24,426 nucleotides of DNA. It comes from a virus. Location: positions 1 through 24,426 of IMG/VR virus record IMGVR_UViG_3300017763_003342; one strand, written 5' to 3'. Both the position numbers and the translations under genes were made by a program. The notes beneath the pieces are model-generated. The model ran no database searches and was not told the origin of the DNA. It worked only from the letters and a program-made list of their open reading frames with translations. Positions 7,906-13,920 of the stretch are shown here, piece by piece (the stretch's first letter is position 1; each line of letters opens with the position of its first letter).

Positions 7906-8317
7906 AATATTTAAGGAAGCTAATAAATTAGCAACCAGAGAAGAAAGAATCACCTTTCTGAGAGAACATGATAGCCCAGCATTACGGGATATCATCCGAA
8001 TCGCATTCGACAAAGATGTCGTATGTGTCATGCCAGAAGGAGCACCGCCTTATAAACCAGACGATGCACCCGAAGGACACGCACCCAGTTCACTATATAA
8101 AAGATTTAGAGAATTTAATCTCTACTTTAAAGGGCCAGTCGCTGATAAGATGAAGCCTTTAAGGAGAGAAACCAAGTTTATCCAGCTGTTGGAAAGTGTT
8201 CATCACACCGAAGCTGAGTTATTCATTAGAGCAAAAGATAAAATTTTGCATAAAAAACTAATGGGAATAACTAGAAAACTTTGTCAGGATGCATTTCCTG
8301 GTTTGATAGCAAAGTAA
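7886..8317 (+). CDS. Conserved T4-like phage protein of unknown function
   Basis: A 143-residue protein beginning MKKLLPEIFKEANKLATREER and containing MPEGAPPYKPDDAP and LYKRFREFNLYFKGP, patterns I recall from a conserved family in T4-like marine phages (hypothetical or DUF-class). I use ATG 7886 because GGAGG lies at 7869-7873. An ATG 27 bases upstream gives an odd N-terminus and no SD. It overlaps RNase H by 20 bases. The middle (about 7960-8210) is visibly richer in G+C than its surroundings. No catalytic motif is seen. Co-location with RNase H hints at a DNA-metabolism role only. Confidence 0.75.
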   Translation: MKKLLPEIFKEANKLATREERITFLREHDSPALRDIIRIAFDKDVVCVMPEGAPPYKPDDAPEGHAPSSLYKRFREFNLYFKGPVADKMKPLRRETKFIQLLESVHHTEAELFIRAKDKILHKKLMGITRKLCQDAFPGLIAK

Positions 8318-8370
8318 TAAAAAGCTATATTATGATAGTATCAATATTAACAACATTAAGGAACATGCTT

Positions 8371-8544
8371 ATGAATTGTCAATCCATTGAACGTCTTAAA
8401 AGAGATAAAAAAGAGACACTACACTATCGAAAGAAATTACTGAAAAGAGGTAAAGATGTATTAGCTGCTAAGATGCTTAAAAAGGCATCTTATATAGATC
8501 AACATCTAACCGAAATGAAAGCTATACAAATGGGAGGAAAATAG
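8371..8544 (+). CDS. Small basic hypothetical protein
   Basis: A 57-residue, lysine-rich, helical protein (IERLKRDKKETLHYRKKLLKRG). The frame is open from 8281, but ATG 8371 is chosen because AAGGAA at 8358-8363 is well placed before it and the upstream residues look unlike protein. It is the last gene before a perfect terminator hairpin (8555-8580). No family is recognised. The size and charge suggest nucleic-acid or protein binding, which cannot be confirmed here. Confidence 0.6.
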   Translation: MNCQSIERLKRDKKETLHYRKKLLKRGKDVLAAKMLKKASYIDQHLTEMKAIQMGGK

Positions 8545-8554
8545 GACTCACAAG

Positions 8555-8580
8555 AAAAGTACAGGGAAACCTGTACTTTT
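8555..8580 (+). terminator. Rho-independent terminator, bidirectional
   Basis: A perfect 11-base-pair inverted repeat, AAAAGTACAGG and CCTGTACTTTT, around a GAAA tetraloop, with an A-run on one side and a T-run on the other. It should stop transcripts coming from the 8371 gene. Its downstream arm contains the -35 element (TGTACT) of promoter P3, so terminator and promoter are interlocked. Confidence 0.85.
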
Positions 8581-8600
8581 CCACTAAACTGTGGTATAAT
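8572..8600 (+). promoter_or_regulatory. Sigma70-type promoter P3
   Basis: TGTACT at 8572-8577, 17-base spacer, extended -10 TGG-TATAAT ending 8600. ATG 8609 is eight bases later, so the mRNA should have almost no leader. The -35 is embedded in the terminator hairpin. Confidence 0.8.
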
Positions 8601-8608
8601 ACTATATT

Positions 8609-9163
8609 ATGAACATTTTTATATTAGATAATGATCCAGTGAAAGCAGCACAGCAACAGTGCGATAAACACATACCAAAAATGATTGTTGAGTCAGGCCA
8701 AATGCTCTCAACAACTCATAGAATGTTAGATGGAACCTTGGAAAAAAGACCATCTAAATCCGGTAAGAGAATGGTCAATTATTACAAACTAAATAACGAA
8801 AGGCGTGAGAATTTGTTGTACAAAGCTGTACATTTCAATCACCCTTGTACCGTATGGACAAGAGAATCATCACAAAATTACAGATGGCATTATGAACATT
8901 TTGTTGCACTTTGCAGAGAGTATACATACAGATATGGTAAGATACACAAAACTGAACATGTACTTGGATTGGAATTAGGATTACTACCTAAGAATATACC
9001 AGAAGGAAGTATGACACAATTTAAACTTGCTATGAAATCAAATCCAGAATGCTTTTTATCAGATCCTGTTAAATCTTATCGAGCATTCTATCAAACTAAA
9101 CAAGAAAGGTTTAATATGGTTTGGACAAAACGAGATATCCCAGGATGGTTTAATTATGCCTAG
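8609..9163 (+). CDS. Conserved phage protein, His/Trp-rich (unknown function)
   Basis: A 184-residue protein beginning MNIFILDNDPVKAAQQQCDKHIPKM and carrying FNHPCTVWTRESSQNYRWH, REYTYRYGKIHKTE and SDPVKSYRAFYQTK. This is a widespread family in marine and T4-like phages that I recognise by pattern. Conserved His, Cys, Arg and Trp residues suggest a metal-dependent or nucleic-acid enzyme, but I know no proven activity. It is the first gene after promoter P3 and probably begins a transcript running through PhoH and the PD-(D/E)XK nuclease. The stop overlaps the next gene by eight bases. Confidence 0.8.
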   Translation: MNIFILDNDPVKAAQQQCDKHIPKMIVESGQMLSTTHRMLDGTLEKRPSKSGKRMVNYYKLNNERRENLLYKAVHFNHPCTVWTRESSQNYRWHYEHFVALCREYTYRYGKIHKTEHVLGLELGLLPKNIPEGSMTQFKLAMKSNPECFLSDPVKSYRAFYQTKQERFNMVWTKRDIPGWFNYA

Positions 9164-9404
9164 TTACGATTTTGAAAATAAAGAAACTGGTGAAGTAAAA
9201 GAATATATTATGAGTTGGAAAGAACTAGATAATTTTAAAAATGATAACCCACACTTAAAACAAGTAATTCTTAAAGCTCCAGGTATTGATTACGATGGTG
9301 GAAAGGGTGTTTTAGAGAGAGCTGGAGCTGGATGGAAAGAAGTACAAGACCGGATTAAATCTGGATTACCACCAAGACTTAAGGATAATATTAAAACAAA
9401 ATGA
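9156..9404 (+). CDS. FmdB-like N-terminus small phage protein
   Basis: An 82-residue protein starting MPSYDFENKETGEVKEYIMSW. This mimics the beginning of FmdB-type zinc-ribbon proteins but has no cysteines, so it cannot bind zinc in that way. The remainder includes a glycine-rich segment (GIDYDGGKGVLERAGAGWKE). Similar proteins are common in T4-like cyanophages and pelagiphages, usually near phoH. AGGA at 9142-9145 precedes the ATG. It overlaps both neighbours (8 and 4 bases). Function is unknown. Confidence 0.75.
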   Translation: MPSYDFENKETGEVKEYIMSWKELDNFKNDNPHLKQVILKAPGIDYDGGKGVLERAGAGWKEVQDRIKSGLPPRLKDNIKTK

Positions 9405-10093
9405 ATGCTAAAAAACCATCTAGAATTCGTCTAGAACATTTAATCAAAAGAGAACCAATGACTCACGCACAGTCTGAAGTGTTTGATGGTTGGAAAGATA
9501 AGCAAAATATTGTAATGACTGGCTCAGCTGGTACAGGTAAAACCTTTATTGCTCTATACCTTGCATTGGAATCAGTTTTATCTAAAGATAATAATTATGA
9601 AAGGGTAGTAATTGTTAGATCAGCTGTACCTACTAGAGATATGGGATTTTTACCAGGTACTCAAGAAGAAAAGGAAGAAGCTTATAAGTCAATATATAAA
9701 TCATTAATCGGTGATTTATTTGATGATAAAGATGCATATCAAAAATTAAATGCATTTAAACATCTAGAGTTTTTAACCACTTCATTTTTACGCGGTTTAA
9801 CTATAAACAATTCAATTATTATAGTTGATGAAGCTCAGAATTGTAATTATCACGAGCTGTGTTCTATTATAACACGTATGGGAAATAATTCTAAAATTAT
9901 TTTTAGTGGTGATTATCACCAATCAGATTTTACAAAACAAACAGAACAAAACGGTATCATTAATTTCGTACATATTTTAGAACACATGAAAGATTTTGAT
10001 GTAATAGAATTTTCATGGAAAGATATTGTTAGAAGTGGAATGGTCAGAGATTTCTTAATGACCAAGGAAATGGTGGAAAATGCAAAACTTTAA
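9401..10093 (+). CDS. phoH: PhoH-like ATPase
   Basis: A 230-residue P-loop ATPase of the PhoH family. Walker A is GSAGTGKT (41-48), the family signature RSAVPTRDMGFLPG is at 73-86, and Walker B is IIIVDEAQN (139-147, Asp143 and Glu144). It is the short phage form lacking extra RNA-binding domains. PhoH is a near-universal marine phage gene. Its in vivo role is still debated, with proposals including phosphate-starvation response and RNA helicase/ribonuclease activity. No Pho-box is evident here. It overlaps the neighbouring genes by 4 and 14 bases. Confidence 0.93.
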   Translation: MNAKKPSRIRLEHLIKREPMTHAQSEVFDGWKDKQNIVMTGSAGTGKTFIALYLALESVLSKDNNYERVVIVRSAVPTRDMGFLPGTQEEKEEAYKSIYKSLIGDLFDDKDAYQKLNAFKHLEFLTTSFLRGLTINNSIIIVDEAQNCNYHELCSIITRMGNNSKIIFSGDYHQSDFTKQTEQNGIINFVHILEHMKDFDVIEFSWKDIVRSGMVRDFLMTKEMVENAKL

Positions 10094-10757
10094 ACATGAA
10101 CCAGTAGAATTAGGATATGGCGATTTAGTAGCTGAAACAAGTCCAAAGGGTAGAGTATATAAAGACCCTGAAGGAAAAGAATATCCATCTGTGACAACAG
10201 TATTAAAAATTCTATCAGAAGAAGCAATCCAAGCTTGGAGAGCTAGAGTTGGAGAAGAAGAAGCAAACAAGGTATCTTATCGAGCATCTCGAAGAGGTAC
10301 AACAGTTCATACAGTTATTGAAAAGTATTTAGCTAATGATGAAAATTATTTAGAAGGCGTAATGCCAAATAACATACAAACATTTAAAGATGTTCAGCCA
10401 ATTTTAGACGAATGTGTAACTAAGGTATATTCACAAGAAGCTGGTTTATATTCTAAACATTTAGGTTTAGCTGGTAGAGTAGATTTAGTTGGACAATGGA
10501 ACGGAGTAGATTCTATAATAGATTGGAAAACATCTACAAAATTGAAAAAGAAAAAATGGATTGAAAATTACTTTATTCAAGCTTCAGCATATGCTATTAT
10601 GTGGGAAGAAAGAACTGGTCGGCCAATAAAGCAATTAGTTATTTGTATTGCTGGAGATCAAGGCCCTCAGATTTTTATAGAAGATAGGGATAATTGGACA
10701 TCAAAATTAATAGATACTATTAACGAGTATAAAAGAAGAAAACTTTTTGGGAGGTAA
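10080..10757 (+). CDS. PD-(D/E)XK superfamily nuclease (RecB/Cas4-like)
   Basis: A 225-residue nuclease with the RecB-type core: RGTTVHTVIE (72-81), LGLAGRVDLVG with Asp135, IIDWKTS with Asp148 and Lys150, and the QxxxY helix FIQASAYA (Gln167, Tyr171). These residues form the single-metal catalytic centre that cuts DNA ends. In marine T4-like phages similar genes are annotated as exonucleases of replication/recombination. GGTGG just before ATG 10080 acts as ribosome binding site inside the phoH 3' end. No helicase or Fe-S domain is present. Confidence 0.88.
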   Translation: MQNFKHEPVELGYGDLVAETSPKGRVYKDPEGKEYPSVTTVLKILSEEAIQAWRARVGEEEANKVSYRASRRGTTVHTVIEKYLANDENYLEGVMPNNIQTFKDVQPILDECVTKVYSQEAGLYSKHLGLAGRVDLVGQWNGVDSIIDWKTSTKLKKKKWIENYFIQASAYAIMWEERTGRPIKQLVICIAGDQGPQIFIEDRDNWTSKLIDTINEYKRRKLFGR

Positions 10758-10758
10758 A

Positions 10759-10956
10759 ATGAATTATTTATTAAAAGCTTTAATAAAAAAATTAGAAGGC
10801 GATATCGAAGTAGCAAAAGCTAATATTATGGTATATCAAAGGAATGCAGCTGGAATAGGCGAACATATTGATATAGTAGAAACCATAGAAGCTGAAGTAG
10901 CTAAAATGGCGGATGCTGAAGATAAAATAGAAACAATAAACAGACATTTTAAATAA
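10759..10956 (+). CDS. Small coiled-coil hypothetical protein
   Basis: A 65-residue, all-helical protein (LLKALIKKLEGDIEVAKANI, then IDIVETIEAEVAKMADAEDK). ATG 10759 is preceded by GGGAGG at 10749-10754, clearly the right start. It overlaps the next gene by one base. Heptad-like spacing suggests self-association. No family is recognised. Similar short coiled coils occur between replication genes in marine T4-like phages. Confidence 0.65.
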   Translation: MNYLLKALIKKLEGDIEVAKANIMVYQRNAAGIGEHIDIVETIEAEVAKMADAEDKIETINRHFK

Positions 10957-11414
10957 TGCTTAAATGGCTACAAAATCATGAAACAAAAGGCTCTGTTGGG
11001 ATAACCTGTGGAGCCTTTGATTTACTACATGCTGGGCATATTACAATGTTAGCTGAAGCTAAAAATGAATGTGATTACCTTGTAGTTGCATTGCAAAACG
11101 ATCCATCAAAAGATCGATCATCTAAAAACACACCCATACAATCTTTAGTAGAAAGACAATTACAAGTAGCAGCTGTAAGATATGTTGACGATGTTATTGT
11201 TTATAACACAGAAGAAGATTTAAAAGATGTATTTTTATCACTACCTATAGATGTTAGAATTATTGGTTCAGATTACTTAAATAAAGATTTTACGGCCAAA
11301 GATATATGCGAAGAACGCAATATACGTATAGTTTATAACACTAGAGATCACTCCTTTTCCACAACTTCCCTTCGCGAAAGAATCAAAAAAGGCTTTAAAA
11401 TTAATATCTACTAG
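10956..11414 (+). CDS. Cytidylyltransferase-like nucleotidyltransferase
   Basis: A 152-residue HIGH-type nucleotidyltransferase. It has TCGAFDLLHAGH (HxGH at 25-28), the VERQ segment, an IIGSDY strand, and the C-terminal STTSLRERI motif matching the ISTTxxxxRI signature of TagD/RfaE-type enzymes. These activate glycerol-3-phosphate, sugar phosphates or phosphocholine with CTP. The substrate cannot be told from sequence. The phage copy may feed surface or nucleotide-sugar chemistry or act on a cofactor precursor. It is the last gene before a palindrome and promoter P4. Confidence 0.87.
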   Translation: MLKWLQNHETKGSVGITCGAFDLLHAGHITMLAEAKNECDYLVVALQNDPSKDRSSKNTPIQSLVERQLQVAAVRYVDDVIVYNTEEDLKDVFLSLPIDVRIIGSDYLNKDFTAKDICEERNIRIVYNTRDHSFSTTSLRERIKKGFKINIY

Positions 11415-11419
11415 TACAG

Positions 11420-11436
11420 AAACATGCATGTTTTTT
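11420..11436 (+). terminator. Palindrome plus T-run, possible weak terminator
   Basis: Perfect palindrome AAACATGCATGTTT (11420-11433) followed by more T residues, six bases after the cytidylyltransferase stop. As a hairpin it would have only about five pairs around a TGCA loop, so termination would be weak. It is flanked by GTACAG (11414-11419) and CTGTAC (11447-11452), an inverted pair whose right half overlaps the -35 of P4, as in the P3 terminator. Confidence 0.4.
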
Positions 11437-11447
11437 GCAGAAAACAC

Positions 11448-11476
11448 TGTACATTTGTCCTAATACCTGTTACAAT
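11448..11476 (+). promoter_or_regulatory. Sigma70-type promoter P4
   Basis: TGTACA at 11448-11453, 17-base spacer, extended -10 TGT-TACAAT ending 11476. It is the most divergent member of the four-promoter set in its -10, and the only one followed by a conventional leader with a strong SD (AGGAG at 11495-11499). Confidence 0.75.
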
Positions 11477-11507
11477 ATCTATATAAATCAAATTAGGAGT
11501 GATTAAA

Positions 11508-11756
11508 ATGGAAAGAATTAATTTAAATGATGTCGAACGAAAACCAAAAAATGGTTTCGTAGGCAAAAAAGTAGATGGATCATCAATTGTAGTAGTTGAT
11601 ATTGGTGATAATAAAGAACTAAAAAATCTTATGATTGATAATAAAGACTTATCATCATGGGATAAATTTTGCGATTTAATCGGCGACTTTGACCCAAGAG
11701 GTCAAGTAGATATTGATTGGCTATTTGTTAATGGAAAACCGAGGGTATTTCACTAA
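11508..11756 (+). CDS. Hypothetical protein (82 residues)
   Basis: An acidic soluble protein beginning MERINLNDVERKPKNGFVGKK. The frame is open from a GTG at 11499, but that codon lies inside the AGGAGTG ribosome binding sequence, so ATG 11508 is the start. It overlaps the following HAD-like gene by one base (TAATG), indicating coupling. I see no motif or membrane segment and do not recognise the family. Confidence 0.7.
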   Translation: MERINLNDVERKPKNGFVGKKVDGSSIVVVDIGDNKELKNLMIDNKDLSSWDKFCDLIGDFDPRGQVDIDWLFVNGKPRVFH

Positions 11757-12346
11757 TGGCATATGATATAAGCGATAAAATAATCCTAGTAGATTGCGAT
11801 GGAGTTCTCTGTGATTGGGGATATGCATTTACGCAATGGATGCAACACACTAAAGGATTTAAAACAGTACACGATAGCAAATATAATATTGCAGAAAGGT
11901 TTGGTATACAACCATCTGAAGGTAAAAAGTTAGTTAGAGAATTTAATGATTCTGCTGCAATAGCTTTTCTACCTCCACTTAGAGATGCAGTATACTATAT
12001 GAAAAGATTGAATATGCTACATGGATATAAGTTCGTGTGCATAACATCATTATCAACTAATAAATACGCACAGAGATTAAGAACACAAAATCTTAAAATG
12101 CTATTCGGAGAAGAGCTCTGGGAAGACTTTGTTTATCTAGGTTGTGGTGCTGATAAGGACGAAGAGCTCATAAAATTTGAAGGAAGCGAATGTTGGTGGG
12201 TAGAAGATAAACCAGAAAATTGTAAAGCTGGCGAAAAAGTAGGTTTAAGACCAATACTGGTTGGTCACGATCATAACATAGAATGCTATGATTATCCAAG
12301 GTTTGACAAATGGAAATACATATATAGGCATATAATCGGTGAATGA
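11756..12346 (+). CDS. HAD-like phosphatase / 5'(3')-nucleotidase-like
   Basis: A 196-residue HAD-superfamily protein. Motif I is LVDCDGVLCDW with nucleophile Asp13 and acid/base Asp15, motif II is CITSLS (Thr or Ser), and a late acidic motif is WWVEDKPEN. The DGVLCD form and helical cap resemble 5'(3')-deoxyribonucleotidases (NT5C type), which dephosphorylate nucleoside monophosphates. Phage copies might balance nucleotide pools after host DNA breakdown. It could also act on a sugar phosphate together with the nearby cytidylyltransferase. Substrate is not decidable from sequence. It overlaps the next gene by eight bases. Confidence 0.82.
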   Translation: MAYDISDKIILVDCDGVLCDWGYAFTQWMQHTKGFKTVHDSKYNIAERFGIQPSEGKKLVREFNDSAAIAFLPPLRDAVYYMKRLNMLHGYKFVCITSLSTNKYAQRLRTQNLKMLFGEELWEDFVYLGCGADKDEELIKFEGSECWWVEDKPENCKAGEKVGLRPILVGHDHNIECYDYPRFDKWKYIYRHIIGE

Positions 12347-12926
12347 GAAAGCAATTATATTAGGAAATGGAGAATCTAGAAAAGGTATAGATTACCGTAA
12401 GGTTTATCCAGATCATTTTGTTTATGGCTGTAATGGAGCTTATAAAGAATCTCCTGACGCTCTTGTGTGTACAGATAGCTATATGCAACACATAATATAT
12501 GAAACTAATTATTGTGAAAAGAATCTTTGCTATTTTAGCGAATGGGATCCATTACCAGGTGATGTTGCTTTAGGAATAGCACCTACAGCATTTGGTAATT
12601 TGGCTATGATTTCTAATAATAGAGAAAATAGACAAAACGCACAGATAGCTGGTACAGAAAAGTTCATATATATTACATGGGTTGATGATAACGACAATGT
12701 TATTTCAATCCCTGAAATAGAAATTTCATCTGGAAGTAGAGCTTTACTATTAGCCTGTGAGGCAGGATTTAAAGAAATTCTGCTATTGGGCTTTGATGGT
12801 ATGGGTGCTACTAATGTTTATCAAAAAGATAAAGGTTACGAAAGATCAACACCTCGTGCTGAGTGGATTAGTGAACGAGAAAAAATAAAAGGAAAATTTA
12901 AAGATATTAAAATAAAAGAGGTATAA
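12339..12926 (+). CDS. MptE/DUF115- or sialyltransferase-like fold protein
   Basis: A 195-residue protein starting with GTG (no usable ATG in frame). Its core reads AIILGNGESRKGID, then VYGCNGAYKE with DALVCTDSYMQH, then SSGSRALLLACEAGFKEILLLGFDGMG. An N-terminal GNGxS loop, a mid-protein D/N region and a C-terminal SG..AL..A...G...I.L.G.D segment are the plan of MptE-like/DUF115 proteins and of some GT29/GT42 glycosyltransferases. It may use a nucleotide-linked donor. I recall similar proteins in marine T4-like phages with no proven role. The assignment is by pattern only. Confidence 0.55.
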   Translation: MNEKAIILGNGESRKGIDYRKVYPDHFVYGCNGAYKESPDALVCTDSYMQHIIYETNYCEKNLCYFSEWDPLPGDVALGIAPTAFGNLAMISNNRENRQNAQIAGTEKFIYITWVDDNDNVISIPEIEISSGSRALLLACEAGFKEILLLGFDGMGATNVYQKDKGYERSTPRAEWISEREKIKGKFKDIKIKEV

Positions 12927-13067
12927 ATGGCAAAATCAACAGGAGCATATGCGTCATCACATATAGGCGTAAAAAAGGGAACAAGTCAAGGTCGAAGACC
13001 AGATACTTCTACAATGAATAAAAGTAAAAGACGATCATTTAAAAAATATAGAGGCCAGGGGAAATAA
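12927..13067 (+). CDS. Very small basic protein (46 residues)
   Basis: An ORF translating MAKSTGAYASSHIGVKKGTS and ending KKYRGQGK, strongly basic and Ser/Gly-rich. It begins directly after the preceding stop codon and ends two bases before the next ATG. The purine-rich AAAAGAGG at 12914-12921 serves as SD. Such short basic proteins recur at this place in T4-like marine phages. Function is unknown, and it may bind nucleic acid. Confidence 0.65.
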   Translation: MAKSTGAYASSHIGVKKGTSQGRRPDTSTMNKSKRRSFKKYRGQGK

Positions 13068-13068
13068 A

Positions 13069-13266
13069 ATGCCAACAAAATTTAAACCTACTCAGGTAAC
13101 AAGAGAACGTGGAACAGGAAAATTAAGTACTACACATTTTTATATGAAAACAATGCCGAAACAAGAATTGTTTGATTACATTAATAATGATAATAGTAAA
13201 CCTAAAATTAAACAGAAATGTCGAAATGAATTAATTCGACGTGGAATAAAAATAGTATATGCGTAA
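13069..13266 (+). CDS. Small conserved phage protein (65 residues)
   Basis: A basic protein beginning MPTKFKPTQVTRERGTGKLS and containing KIKQKCRNELIRRGI, a pattern I recall from many T4-like cyanophage and pelagiphage genomes. AGGGGA upstream acts as SD. The 3' end overlaps the next gene by eight bases. No catalytic motif is seen. The conserved C-terminal helix would suit a protein- or RNA-binding role, which remains speculation. Confidence 0.72.
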   Translation: MPTKFKPTQVTRERGTGKLSTTHFYMKTMPKQELFDYINNDNSKPKIKQKCRNELIRRGIKIVYA

Positions 13267-13423
13267 AATATGGACAATTTGGAAATATGCAATAGGAAGT
13301 TTTTCAGATGAACAAACTGAAGAATATGATAATGTTGTTGCAATTGCCAGAACATTCATTGTTGGATTAAACGTTATATGTGCAATTTTTATTATAGCTA
13401 ATATTATAAAGGGTTGGGTATGA
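13259..13423 (+). CDS. Small single-pass membrane protein (54 residues)
   Basis: An ORF starting MRKIWTIWKYAIGSFSDEQT and ending IIKGWV. One membrane helix spans about residues 31-49 (FIVGLNVICAIFIIANII). The KYAIGSFSDEQTEEYDNVVA segment is familiar from small membrane proteins of marine T4-like phages. It overlaps the previous gene by eight bases and the next by four (ATGA). No function is known. Its position in a chain of overlapping tiny genes just before the structural block is typical. Confidence 0.7.
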   Translation: MRKIWTIWKYAIGSFSDEQTEEYDNVVAIARTFIVGLNVICAIFIIANIIKGWV

Positions 13424-13590
13424 CAACAAAAAATGACATAACTGGCGATTTAATAAAAACTAAAACAGAAGGTCAAAGTAATTATAGAGATAATTATGAC
13501 AAAATATTCGGAAAAAAGAATAAAGACAAGATATCACAAGATTCTGTTCGACGAGAACAGCCCCTTTCGCGCGAAAGTGGTTCCAAATAA
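13420..13590 (+). CDS. Small conserved phage protein (56 residues)
   Basis: An ORF beginning MTTKNDITGDLIKTKTEGQS with the segment NYRDNYDKIFGKK, a combination I recall from marine T4-like phages. It overlaps the membrane protein gene by ATGA at its start. From 13496 on it shares its sequence with another small gene in a different frame, so its C-terminal 31 residues come from dual-coding DNA. It is hydrophilic, with no motif. Function is unknown. Confidence 0.6.
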   Translation: MTTKNDITGDLIKTKTEGQSNYRDNYDKIFGKKNKDKISQDSVRREQPLSRESGSK

Positions 13591-13651
13591 AAAGAAGAAA
13601 AACCCCCGTAAAGAAACTAAAAAGCTTATAAATAGTTTAATAGAGGACTAA
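13496..13651 (+). CDS. Very small basic protein (51 residues), overlapping frame
   Basis: An ORF beginning MTKYSEKRIKTRYHKILFDE with the segment NSPFRAKVVPNKKKKNPRK. The LFDxxxPFRxKVV-then-polylysine pattern resembles small proteins of T4-like marine phages, which is why I accept it despite a 95-base overlap with the preceding gene. It ends two bases before the next ATG. A TATAAATA box (13627-13634) lies inside its 3' end and serves the following structural genes. Confidence 0.55.
   Translation: MTKYSEKRIKTRYHKILFDENSPFRAKVVPNKKKKNPRKETKKLINSLIED
13627..13634 (+). promoter_or_regulatory. T4 late-type promoter TATAAATA (structural genes)
   Basis: Exact T4 late core 19 bases before ATG 13654. 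At T4 spacing transcription would start near 13640, leaving a short leader that contains the SD GAGG (13643-13646). Its place before the tail-fibre-like block fits late expression. Confidence 0.65.
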
Positions 13652-13653
13652 AT

Positions 13654-13920
13654 ATGAGTATAGATATTAATCAATTTGATTTCGGCTTTACGGCTGTAGA
13701 TGAGAATGAACTAGAAGCAGTACAAAAAGTTACTACTGAAGCTACTAGTGCATCTGCATCTTTACAAGAAGCTGAAGATAAATTAAACAAGCTGTATAAT
13801 GCCATATTGCCATTATTAACTAATCTTAAAAAGAACCCCGAAAAAGAATATATTCTCTGGCCTAATCGTACAGAAAAAATAGAAGAATTCGAAGATCATA
13901 TATCAGGAATTATAAAATGA
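13654..13920 (+). CDS. Conserved small protein ahead of tail-fibre-like genes
   Basis: An 88-residue acidic protein starting MSIDINQFDFGFTAVDENEL and continuing as an amphipathic helix with Ala/Ser/Thr repeats (VTTEATSASASLQEAEDKLN). The FDFGFTAVDE start is a pattern I recall from T4-like marine phage genes next to baseplate and tail-fibre genes. A late promoter and SD precede it. It overlaps the next gene by ATGA, suggesting stoichiometric expression. It could be a virion component or a fibre assembly factor. Neither is shown by the sequence. Confidence 0.68.
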   Translation: MSIDINQFDFGFTAVDENELEAVQKVTTEATSASASLQEAEDKLNKLYNAILPLLTNLKKNPEKEYILWPNRTEKIEEFEDHISGIIK

